Part shown: piece after piece, positions 1 to 6,944 of the stretch | Numbering within the stretch: position 1 is the stretch's first letter | Layout: every line of letters begins with the position of its first letter | Assembly (NCBI GenBank): GCA_964601275.1 | Contig: CAZRMV010000009.1 | Span: 62,001 to 126,000 of the forward strand | Origin: JAOZPE01 sp964601275 | GTDB taxonomy: Bacteria > Krumholzibacteriota > Krumholzibacteriia > JAJRXK01 | Direction of reading: 5' to 3' | Length of the DNA stretch: 64,000 nucleotides | Program-made: the position numbers and the translations under genes | Notes under the pieces: generated by a model | Told to the model about the DNA's origin: nothing | Databases searched by the model: none | Seen by the model: the letters and a program-made list of their open reading frames with translations, nothing else

Positions 1-824
1 TCGAACTTGCGGCCGCCGACTTCCACCAGTTCCGCGCGGACCGCGCCTTGCTCGGACAACCAGGCGTTGAGCTGCTTCTGGGTCGGGGGTTTCCCCTTGG
101 CGTCCCGGCGGGAAAGGACCTCGCTCCACTGTCGGGCCAGGGCTTCCCGCAGGTTTCCATCGGGATGGAAGTTGGCCAGCACCTGCCAGTTCTCGTCGGG
201 AACGAAGGAGCGGATCTCCCGTTCCCGTTCGACCACCAGCCGGACCGCCACGGTCTGCACGCGGCCGGCCGAGAGCCCGCGGGCCACCTTCTTCCACAGC
301 AAAGGAGAAACCCCGTAACCCACGATGCGGTCAAGGATGCGCCGGGCCTGCTGGGCGTTCACCCGGTCCATGTCGATGGGGTGCGGGTGGGAGAACGCAT
401 GCTCGATCTCGTCCTTGGTGATCGCGCTGAAGATGACCCTTTGTGCCTCTTCTGGGGAAATGCCCACCAGTTCGGCCAAGTGCCAGGCGATCGCTTCCCC
501 TTCCCGGTCGAGGTCGGTCGCGAACCACACCTCCTTGGCATTGCGGGCAGCCTTCTTCAACTCGGTCACCAGCTTGCCCTTGCCCCGCAGGACCTCGTAC
601 TGGGGCTCAAACCCGTGCTCGACGTCGACCCCGGGAATGGGGGACTTGTCACCCTTGGGATTGCGGGTCGGCAGATCGCGGATGTGGCCCACGCTCGCGA
701 CCACCACGAAGTCCTTTCCCAGGTACTTGTTGATGGTGCGAGCCTTCGAGGGGCTCTCCACGATGACGAGTTGCTTTCCCTTGGCGCTGGGCAGGGTGCT
801 GCGGGTGGTGCGTTTCTTGGCCAT
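1..824 (-). CDS. topA: DNA topoisomerase I, N-terminal part (cut by window edge)
   Basis: Type IA topoisomerase, which relaxes negatively supercoiled DNA through a 5'-phosphotyrosyl intermediate. The ATG is at 824 on the minus strand and 274 codons lie in the window; the 3' end is off the left edge. The Toprim domain is clear: the VIVESPSKA motif near residue 20 supplies the catalytic Glu, and DLDREGEAIAWHL near residue 105 is the metal-binding DxD region. The sequence continues into the IA core (RNA-like segment RVNAQQARRILDR) with no break. The catalytic Tyr would lie further on and cannot be checked. The short basic N-terminus before the Toprim domain is typical. A good sigma-70 promoter lies about 70 bases upstream, so the gene is probably transcribed separately from the transporter behind it. 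Confidence 0.96.
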   Translation of the reverse strand, partial: MAKKRTTRSTLPSAKGKQLVIVESPSKARTINKYLGKDFVVVASVGHIRDLPTRNPKGDKSPIPGVDVEHGFEPQYEVLRGKGKLVTELKKAARNAKEVWFATDLDREGEAIAWHLAELVGISPEEAQRVIFSAITKDEIEHAFSHPHPIDMDRVNAQQARRILDRIVGYGVSPLLWKKVARGLSAGRVQTVAVRLVVEREREIRSFVPDENWQVLANFHPDGNLREALARQWSEVLSRRDAKGKPPTQKQLNAWLSEQGAVRAELVEVGGRKF

Positions 825-894
825 CACGATCCCCGGCTTGCGGCGTGGACGGGGCCCGGACCACTGCGGAGCGATTCCGGGCGAAGTGGCTTCC

Positions 895-925
895 TATATA
901 TAGCGGGGGAGCGGTGCTGTCCAAT
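895..925 (-). promoter_or_regulatory. sigma-70 promoter of topA
   Basis: On the minus strand TTGGAC (925-920) is followed after exactly 17 bases by TATATA (902-897), inside an alternating TA run. The predicted start is near 890, leaving a leader of about 65 bases before the topA ATG. The AT run is unusual for this GC-rich DNA. An easily melted -10 would fit the known supercoiling sensitivity of topA promoters, but that is inference. Confidence 0.7.
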
Positions 926-1027
926 CGTCCCGGCGAGAGCACCAAGGCCGGGCCCTGCCCGCCGCCCCGGCGGCCTCGCCGCGCAAAGCCCGATCAGGGG
1001 CGGAAAAAGCGCCGGATCCAGGGGTTC

Positions 1028-2257
1028 TCAGATCATCATGCCGGCGATGGTGGCGGTCATCCACGAGGCCAGCGCCCCGCCGATCATGGCCCTCAGCCCC
1101 AAGCGCGCCAGGTCGCTGCGGCGGCCCGGTGCCAACGGACCGATGCCGCCCAGCTGGATCCCGATACTGCCGAAGTTGGCGAAGCCGCAGAGGGCGTAGG
1201 TGGCGATGATCGACGCCCTCTGGCTGATCTGTCCCGCGTGCTCGAGCCCGGCCAGGTCGGCGTAGGCCACGAATTCGTTGATGGAGAGCTTGGTGCCCAA
1301 CAGTCCCGCGAAGGCGAAGCAGTCCTTGGCGGGCACTCCCATGACCCAGGCGACCGGCCAGAGCAGGTAGCCGAAGATCTCCTTCAGGCTGGATGGCCAC
1401 CACGCCAGGCCCATCGCCGAGGCCAGCTTGCCGAGCAGGGCGTCGGCGACCGCGATCAGCGCGATGAAACCGATGAGCATCGCCGCCACATTGATGGCCA
1501 GCTTCATTCCCTGCGAGCATCCCTCGGCCGCCGCTTCCACCACATTGGCGGTGGTCCGGGGCAGGGCGATCTGGACCTTCCCCTGGGTGAGGCTCTGCTC
1601 GGTCTCGGGCACGAGGATCCGGGCGGTGACCAGGGCGGCGGGCGCACTCATCACACTGGCCGCGAGCAGGTGGCCGGCATCGATCCCGAAGGAGATGTAA
1701 CCGGCCAGGACACTGCCGGCGATCGTGGCGAATCCCCCGGTCATGAGCACCATGAGCTCGGCCTGGGTCATCTCGGGGATGTAGGGGCGCACCACCAGGG
1801 GAGCCTCGGTCTGCCCGATGAAGACGTTGGCCGCCACCGAGAGACTCTCGCTTCCGCTCACTCCCATGGCCTTCGCCATCACCTTGGCCATCGCCGACAC
1901 CACCTTCTGCATGATGCCCAGGTGGTAGAGCACGGACATGAACGCGCTGAAGAAGACGATGGAGGGAAGCACGTAGAAGGCGAAGACCATCCCCGCCTTT
2001 CCCCCGGGCTTGGCCAGTTCCCCGAAGACGAACTCGCTGCCGACGTAGGTGAAGGACAAGAAGCGGGTGACGATCTGCCGGATGGCGTCGAAGAAGGCCC
2101 TTCCCGGGGGGAGGAGCAGGACCAGGCCCGCGAAAGTGAACTGGAGCACCAGCCCCATCCCCACCATCTTCCAGTCGACCGCCCGGCGATTGGTCGACAG
2201 GAGCCAGGCGATGCCGAGGAGGGTGATGAGGCCGAGGATGCCCACGAGGTGTTCCAT
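1028..2257 (-). CDS. CNT-family concentrative nucleoside transporter
   Basis: Inner-membrane ion-coupled nucleoside importer of the NupC/CNT family, 409 residues. Family hallmarks are the GQTEAPLV segment near residue 165, followed by the MTGGFATIAGSVLAGY segment, and the KLSINEFVAY segment near residue 330. About ten hydrophobic segments span the protein, opening with MEHLVGILGLITLLGIAWLL. The ATG at 2257 is preferred because GGAAG lies 9 bases upstream; ATG at 2266 would place that site against the start codon, and the longer frame to 2314 adds an implausible proline-rich tail. It is divergent from udk-hpt, a coherent nucleoside uptake and salvage arrangement. Length fits the bacterial family (about 400). 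The substrate range and coupling ion cannot be read from sequence. Confidence 0.93.
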   Translation of the reverse strand: MEHLVGILGLITLLGIAWLLSTNRRAVDWKMVGMGLVLQFTFAGLVLLLPPGRAFFDAIRQIVTRFLSFTYVGSEFVFGELAKPGGKAGMVFAFYVLPSIVFFSAFMSVLYHLGIMQKVVSAMAKVMAKAMGVSGSESLSVAANVFIGQTEAPLVVRPYIPEMTQAELMVLMTGGFATIAGSVLAGYISFGIDAGHLLAASVMSAPAALVTARILVPETEQSLTQGKVQIALPRTTANVVEAAAEGCSQGMKLAINVAAMLIGFIALIAVADALLGKLASAMGLAWWPSSLKEIFGYLLWPVAWVMGVPAKDCFAFAGLLGTKLSINEFVAYADLAGLEHAGQISQRASIIATYALCGFANFGSIGIQLGGIGPLAPGRRSDLARLGLRAMIGGALASWMTATIAGMMI

Positions 2258-2488
2258 GCGAGCCATCTTCCGGGCCGAAGGCGGAGGTGTCAAGCCAAGC
2301 GGCGGGGCCCGCATTGACGGAAGGCCGCGCGGCGACTAGGCTTTGCGCGGGGAAGCGGTTCCCTCCGGGGGAGCAGTTCCCGGGGGCGAGGCGAACCCGG
2401 AGGACGAGTCTTCCCCCCGAGACCGGTGCCCCGTCCGGAGGGAGTTCGTCCCGCCCGATTCGATGGCGCCACCCCCGAGAGGCTGTCC

Positions 2489-3166
2489 ATGCAATCGCCG
2501 CCCACCCAACACCCCCCGGTGATCATCGGTATCGGTGGAGGAAGTGGAAGCGGGAAGACCACGGTCGCCCTGCGGGTCCGCGACCGCTTTCCCCGCAAGA
2601 CGGTCGAGATCATCCACCACGATTCCTACTATCTCGACCGGCCGGACCTCACCGCCGAGGAGCGGCACCTCATCAACTACGATCATCCTTCCGCCTTTGA
2701 GACCTCCTTGCTCGTCCAGCACCTGGCGATGCTGCGGGCGGGCAAAGCCATCGACCGCCCGGTCTACGATTTCACCACGCAGCGGCGCAGCGACAAGGTC
2801 GAACAGGTTCTTCCCGCCGACATCATCTTCGTGGAAGGCATCCTGGTGCTGGAAAGCCCGGAGTTGCGGGGACAGATGGACATTCGCCTCTACGTCGACG
2901 TGGAGGACGACGAACGTTTCATCCGGCGCCTGCAACGGGACATCGCCGAGCGGGCGCGCGACATGGAGTCGGTGATCCGCCAGTACCGGGAAACCGTGAA
3001 GCCGATGCATCTGCAATTCGTGGAGCCGAGCAAGCGATACGCTCAGCTCATCATCCCCGAGGGCGGCCACAACACCGTCGCCATCGACATGATCTGCGCC
3101 AAGGTCCAGGACATCCTCCTGCAGAGAGGGCGGACCGAGGCAGGCTACCAAGGAGTGACCGAGTGA
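2489..3166 (+). CDS. udk: Uridine kinase
   Basis: Phosphorylates uridine and cytidine to UMP/CMP in the cytoplasmic pyrimidine salvage pathway; 225 residues. The P-loop GGGSGSGKTT sits at residues 16-25, followed by the substrate segment HHDSYYLDRPDL and the LINYDHPSAF motif typical of uridine kinases. The DIIFVEGILVL strand and the Arg-rich lid (FIRRLQRDIAERARD) are present. The ATG at 2489 is chosen because GAGAGG lies just upstream and the P-loop then falls at the usual place; an upstream ATG at 2426 adds a proline-rich stretch without homology. The stop overlaps the hpt GTG start, so the two are translationally coupled. The neighbouring divergent CNT transporter imports the likely substrate. 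Confidence 0.94.
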   Translation: MQSPPTQHPPVIIGIGGGSGSGKTTVALRVRDRFPRKTVEIIHHDSYYLDRPDLTAEERHLINYDHPSAFETSLLVQHLAMLRAGKAIDRPVYDFTTQRRSDKVEQVLPADIIFVEGILVLESPELRGQMDIRLYVDVEDDERFIRRLQRDIAERARDMESVIRQYRETVKPMHLQFVEPSKRYAQLIIPEGGHNTVAIDMICAKVQDILLQRGRTEAGYQGVTE

Positions 3167-3717
3167 CCTTCGACGATCAGGAATACATGCAGCGGGATCC
3201 TCTCATCGACCGCATCCTCATTTCGAGCGATGAGATCCAGCGCCGCGTCGCCGAGCTTGGCCGCGAGATCTCCCGGGAGTATTCGCACAGTCTTCCGATC
3301 CTGGTGAGCATCCTCAAGGGTGGGGTGATGTTCCACGCCGATCTCCAACGACGGATGTCTGTGCTGCACGAGATCGACTTCCTCAGCGTCAGTTCCTATC
3401 ACGGGGGCACCGAATCCTCCGGGGTGGTCCGGATCGTCAAGGACCTCAAGGAGAACATCACCGACCGCGATGTCGTCCTGGTCGAGGACATCGTGGACAC
3501 CGGCCGGACCCTCTCCTACCTGCTGCAGATCCTCAACGCCCGCCAGCCCCGGTCCCTGAAGGTGGTGGCCCTGTTGAACAAGGTCGATGCCCGGGTCGTC
3601 GATGTCCCGGTGGACTGGGTGGGCTTCGACATCCCCAACGAGTTCGTGATCGGCTACGGGCTCGATTGGCAGGAGAAGTACCGGAATCTGCCCTTCATCG
3701 GGGTCCTCAAGGGTTGA
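3163..3717 (+). CDS. hpt: Hypoxanthine phosphoribosyltransferase
   Basis: Purine salvage enzyme that joins hypoxanthine (often guanine too) to PRPP; 184 residues, the usual bacterial length. The PRPP-binding signature VVLVEDIVDTGRTL is at about residues 104-117, preceded by the PILVSILKGGVMF segment and the flexible-loop segment SVSSYHGG. The C-terminal DWVGFDIPNEFVIGYGLDW is characteristic of the HPRT family. The GTG start overlaps the udk stop, with AGGAG 7 bases upstream. No terminator with a U-tract is visible after it; the next gene has its own candidate promoter. Confidence 0.95.
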   Translation: MTFDDQEYMQRDPLIDRILISSDEIQRRVAELGREISREYSHSLPILVSILKGGVMFHADLQRRMSVLHEIDFLSVSSYHGGTESSGVVRIVKDLKENITDRDVVLVEDIVDTGRTLSYLLQILNARQPRSLKVVALLNKVDARVVDVPVDWVGFDIPNEFVIGYGLDWQEKYRNLPFIGVLKG

Positions 3718-3758
3718 CGGTTTTTCCCTTGCGGCGGTGGCCTTCCTCCGACTATTTA
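3718..3758 (+). promoter_or_regulatory. Candidate promoter of the acidic-protein gene
   Basis: TTGCGG (3729-3734) and TATTTA (3753-3758) are separated by 18 bases, a plausible sigma-70 promoter about 60 bases before the ATG at 3822. An alternative reading is a weak sigma-54 element at 3718-3732 (CGG, ten bases, TTGC), which has the GG/GC spacing but a poor -24 half. The sigma-70 reading is favoured. Confidence 0.4.
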
Positions 3759-3821
3759 GCGGGACAGGGCCCTGGGGCCCGATCTGATCGCCCATTGGAT
3801 CCGACCCGCGGAGAGAACGCC

Positions 3822-4046
3822 ATGACCCTGGAAGATGACGCCTTCAGCACGGGTTTCCTCATGAGGGACGACTTTGAGGACGACTTGATCGACTCCACCC
3901 TCGACGACGATCTCCTCGAGGAGGACGAGATCCTCGTGGACGAAGGAATCCTCGACGAGGACGAAGAGGAGGAAGTCGAGGAGGAGGGGCTTCTCATCGA
4001 CGATCTGGACGATCTCGATGCAGACGATCTCGTCGACGACTATTGA
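3822..4046 (+). CDS. Very acidic small protein, function unknown
   Basis: A 74-residue protein in which 37 residues are Asp or Glu and only one is basic (Arg15). It has no membrane segment, signal peptide or Cys. The acidic blocks are separated by Leu/Ile pairs (for example LLIDDLDDLDADDL), which could form amphipathic turns or bind a basic partner such as a nucleic-acid-binding protein or a divalent metal. The ATG follows GGAGAG at a good spacing, and a candidate promoter lies in the gap after hpt. I do not recognise a family. Low complexity makes the reading frame less certain than for its neighbours, but the start context and the clean stop at 4046 support a real gene. Confidence 0.6.
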   Translation: MTLEDDAFSTGFLMRDDFEDDLIDSTLDDDLLEEDEILVDEGILDEDEEEEVEEEGLLIDDLDDLDADDLVDDY

Positions 4047-4067
4047 TCGCTTCCGGCCCGGGGAGCG

Positions 4068-4835
4068 TCAGAAGGCCATGCCGACCCGGATGCTGGCCAT
4101 GCCCGCCCAGACCTGGGAAGCGGGCATCAGATCGTCCTGGGAAACCCATCGGAACAGGAAACCGCGCAACTCGCCCCCGAGCTGGAGCGCGCGCCAGCGC
4201 CACTCCAATCCGGCGGCGAGTTCCGCGCTGATCCGGCTGTCGCTGTTGTTCACCGGAGGGCGGAAGGGAGGACGGAGGTCTGTGTCCTGACTCAGCAGGA
4301 ACCACCCCACGCCCGCCCGGAACACCGGAACCAGTCCTTCGGCCAGCCGCAGTGACTGCGCGTGCCAGGCCACCGTCAAGAAATCCATGCGGATGCGCAC
4401 CGTGGGCAACAGGACCGGGACCGTCGCCCCCGGATCCTCGACCTGTTCCTCGCCGTCGATCCAGACCCGGTAGCGGGAGTCCGCCCACGATCTCGACCAG
4501 GTCAGATCGAGCCAGCGCCGGAATCGAAGTCCCAGGCGGAAGCCGGCGGGATTGGAGCCGGCGAGGGCGTAGCGGTAGTGGCGGGGGACATCGAGTTCGT
4601 CCCCGGCGGTCGTGCGGTAGGCCTGGAAATCGGCCAGGTCGGTGGATCCCAGGATTCCGTACTCTCCCTCCAGGACCACCTGGAAGTCGTCCGAGATCCA
4701 GCGGATTCCCCCGGCGGTCACCGCGGCCACCGCGTACTCCCACCCTTCGGTTCCTGCCCGGGCCGAAGCTCCCAGGGCCGCCCACAGGAGAGGGACCAGC
4801 CACAGGATCGAGAGCAGTCGGCGGGTTGTCTTCAT
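4068..4835 (-). CDS. Predicted outer-membrane beta-barrel protein
   Basis: A 255-residue exported protein. Residues 1-27 (MKTTRRLLSILWLVPLLWAAL...ARA) form a clear signal peptide. The rest alternates polar and hydrophobic/aromatic residues, with many Trp, Tyr and Arg, in strands such as GFRLGLRFRRWLDLTWSRSW, and it ends in GMASIRVGMAF. A C-terminal Phe preceded by alternating hydrophobics is the recognition signal for barrel assembly. The ATG at 4835 is supported by GGAAAG upstream and the signal peptide. It converges on the acidic-protein gene with a 21-base gap and is divergent from the lipoprotein gene at 5072. No specific family is recognised; a small porin-like or assembly-related barrel is likely. 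Confidence 0.72.
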   Translation of the reverse strand: MKTTRRLLSILWLVPLLWAALGASARAGTEGWEYAVAAVTAGGIRWISDDFQVVLEGEYGILGSTDLADFQAYRTTAGDELDVPRHYRYALAGSNPAGFRLGLRFRRWLDLTWSRSWADSRYRVWIDGEEQVEDPGATVPVLLPTVRIRMDFLTVAWHAQSLRLAEGLVPVFRAGVGWFLLSQDTDLRPPFRPPVNNSDSRISAELAAGLEWRWRALQLGGELRGFLFRWVSQDDLMPASQVWAGMASIRVGMAF

Positions 4836-4890
4836 CGAGGAACTTTCCAAAGGAGCTTGCCGGCCGGGGGGTGGGTTGCGAGAGTGGGTA

Positions 4891-4919
4891 ACCCTAACAC
4901 GATGGGGGCGTCCCATCAA
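4891..4919 (-). promoter_or_regulatory. Candidate sigma-70 promoter of the barrel-protein gene
   Basis: On the minus strand TTGATG (4919-4914) and TAGGGT (4896-4891) are spaced by 17 bases, giving a leader of about 50 bases before the ATG at 4835. The match is moderate, but it is the only well-spaced pair found in this divergent gap. Confidence 0.45.
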
Positions 4920-5071
4920 TCACCCGGCCCGCCCCTTGCTATTCCCAGGACGAGGGGGCGCAAGACCGCGCCGAAGAGGGTCCGTCACGTGCCGTCACTT
5001 CCCGTTCCACCTCATGGTGGCGGGTACGCCGGGCACCGCGGAGGATCTGTCTCTTGCAAGGAGCTCTGACG

Positions 5072-5872
5072 ATGCATCGTTTCCGCCCGTTTTCTCATGG
5101 GGGCATCATCCTGGGGCTGATGCTCCTGGTTCTCCATTCCGCGGGATGCGGCCAGGACAGCCCGGTGGAACCGGCCGCCACCGGCGGACTCAACGCCTCC
5201 CAGGCCCAGCAGTGGTCCTCCATCGCCCTGGATCTTGTCGATGACATGGCGGTGAATGTCGACAACTGGGCCGCCGCCGATTTCAGTGGAATCAACACCA
5301 TGGGAAGCGCCGCCAAGGCGCCGCTCGCGGACCCCACGTGGGACCCGACGGAGCAAGCCTGGGTGCTGAGCGCGTCGTGGCCGGTGACCCAGATGACGCC
5401 GCCGGACTCGATGGTGGCGACGCTCGACTATTGGCTTCAGTTCCGCAATGACATGGGACCGGTGATGCTTCCCGACAGCGCGACCACCTACGAGGTTCGC
5501 CTGGGGACCGGGCTGGACGCCCACCAGGACGACGGGACCACCGTTTCCGACCTCCACTACCTCATGAGTACGGTGCTGACCGTCTCGGGCCTGGGGACCG
5601 ACACCTACCACGCGGTCGGCAACGGAAGTTCGACGGTCACCCTGGACGCCACCAGCGCCGAGGGAAGTGCCCAGACCAGTTTCGAGATGTCCTGGGCGCT
5701 CGATCTCACTGTGCCGGCGGCCGGCGGATGTCCCGCCGGAACGGCGAACGTGTCGATGCCGTCCTATCATCTCGATGCGGTCTACGACGGCCTGGGCGGG
5801 GTGAGCTGGACCCTCACCGGCCCGGGAACGCAGGCTTCCGGCAGCCGGACCCTCTCCTGCGGAACTCCCTGA
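5072..5872 (+). CDS. Lipoprotein of unknown function
   Basis: A 266-residue lipoprotein. After a short basic start (MHRFRPFSHGG) and a hydrophobic core comes the lipobox LHSAGC, with the lipidated Cys near residue 26. AAGGAG lies 8 bases before the ATG at 5072. The mature part is rich in Thr, Ser, Asp and Gly, alternates in short beta-like strands and ends in a Cys-containing tail (ASGSRTLSCGTP). A second Cys near residue 226 (AAGGCPAG) could pair with it. No enzyme motif is visible and I recognise no family. The gene stands alone: a hairpin terminator follows, and its upstream neighbour runs the other way. Confidence 0.75.
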   Translation: MHRFRPFSHGGIILGLMLLVLHSAGCGQDSPVEPAATGGLNASQAQQWSSIALDLVDDMAVNVDNWAAADFSGINTMGSAAKAPLADPTWDPTEQAWVLSASWPVTQMTPPDSMVATLDYWLQFRNDMGPVMLPDSATTYEVRLGTGLDAHQDDGTTVSDLHYLMSTVLTVSGLGTDTYHAVGNGSSTVTLDATSAEGSAQTSFEMSWALDLTVPAAGGCPAGTANVSMPSYHLDAVYDGLGGVSWTLTGPGTQASGSRTLSCGTP

Positions 5873-5928
5873 GTCCGCCCCTCGGCGGCCCTCGTTTGGC
5901 CACCGGATGAGACCCTTCCAGCCGATCC

Positions 5929-5953
5929 GGGGCCCCCTCGCGGGGGCCCCGTT
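5929..5953 (+). terminator. Hairpin terminator after the lipoprotein gene
   Basis: A perfect 9-bp inverted repeat, GGGGCCCCC (5929-5937) and GGGGGCCCC (5942-5950), with a 4-base loop, followed by a short GTTT run. It lies 57 bases after the lipoprotein stop. The U-tract is weak, but the stem is very stable. Confidence 0.65.
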
Positions 5954-6079
5954 TCCATTCCGGGGGTTTTGTGACCCTTGTTTCCATCCCCCCTTTCGCG
6001 CTTAACTGGAGGCGGTGGGATCGATCGGGAAGCTCGGTGGGGTCCGCCGTTTCTCCAGCTCGAAGCCGTCGAGGTCGAT

Positions 6080-6904
6080 GTGCGCAGCGTTTTCGTCCTG
6101 TTGTTCCTGGGCGTGTTCGGCGGGGGGTTCTTGAGCCCGGCCCCGGCGCGCGCGCGTGAGGGAAGGGTGGCCATCCTGCGGCACGTGCCCCGGACCGCCC
6201 CTCCTTCGGTTCTCGTCGCCCGGACGCTTCCCCGAGCGCGGCGGGCGGCCGCTACCCAGACCACCGGGGCCTCGTCCCTGCTCCCCGCGGTGGGGCAGAT
6301 CCTCAACTGCGGCAACGACGGAACCATCGATGCCGCCGGAACACTGGCTCTCGATCCCCTGGCCGCGGCAGGCACCATCTTTCCCGCCCTGGCCGGCGTC
6401 GACTCGTTGGACATCCTCTCCATCTCCTTCGGGGTGGTCGATTTCGGCGCGGTCTATCCGGCCATCCTGGCGGTGGACATCTGGCAGGAGACCAGCCCCG
6501 CGTCCCGCTACGAATTCGTCGCCGGGGTCGACGTGGCGATCGACACCGATCCCACCCCGAACGGGGAGAACTATCAGGTCGACCTTTCGCCCTACGGGAT
6601 CCGGACCAACAACCATGTCCTGGTCCTGCTGGTGGACCCGGCCCCGACTTCCGGCGGGTATGTGCTTCCCGCGGGCGACGGCAGCCCGCAGTGCTACGAG
6701 GGGTGCTGCTCCTGCAGCGTGGTGGAGAGTCCGCTTGACGGGAAACTGTACTTGTATGGAATCTCTGACGCGCAGGCCTGTCCCGCGCCCACCTGGGATC
6801 ATTCCCTGCTGTTCGATGTAGTGGTCGAACTCACGGTGCAGGATGCCTCCACTCCCACCCGGCAGTGGAGCTTCGGGACGGTGAAAGCCGGGTATGCCCA
6901 GTAG
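6080..6904 (+). CDS. Secreted protein of unknown function
   Basis: A 274-residue exported protein. I choose the GTG at 6080 because it is preceded by GAGG at 6 bases and gives a textbook signal peptide (MRSVFVLLFLGVFGG...PAPARA). Starting at 5978 would bury that segment behind 34 unconvincing residues. The mature protein begins with an Arg-rich stretch, then contains a region typical of calcium- or carbohydrate-associated beta proteins (Asp-rich turns such as VAIDTDPTPNGENYQVDL). A Cys cluster, CYEGCCSCS, lies near residue 216, and a further Cys at about 243 may form disulfides. No family is recognised. It lies 40 bases ahead of the S9 peptidase on the same strand and may be cotranscribed. 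Confidence 0.68.
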   Translation: MRSVFVLLFLGVFGGGFLSPAPARAREGRVAILRHVPRTAPPSVLVARTLPRARRAAATQTTGASSLLPAVGQILNCGNDGTIDAAGTLALDPLAAAGTIFPALAGVDSLDILSISFGVVDFGAVYPAILAVDIWQETSPASRYEFVAGVDVAIDTDPTPNGENYQVDLSPYGIRTNNHVLVLLVDPAPTSGGYVLPAGDGSPQCYEGCCSCSVVESPLDGKLYLYGISDAQACPAPTWDHSLLFDVVVELTVQDASTPTRQWSFGTVKAGYAQ

Positions 6905-6944
6905 ACGGTCGACCATGTCCTTGTGCCCCAGGGGGAGATCCATC

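Noticed and set aside
2267..2314. Upstream start for the CNT transporter at 2314
   Set aside because: It adds a Pro-rich segment, and the ribosome site GGAAG fits the ATG at 2257.
48..2317. Long plus-strand reading frames opposite topA and the CNT transporter
   Set aside because: They are complementary frames of well-recognised genes; their proteins are low-complexity Arg/Gly/His-rich and have no family features. GC-rich third positions create such shadows throughout the window.
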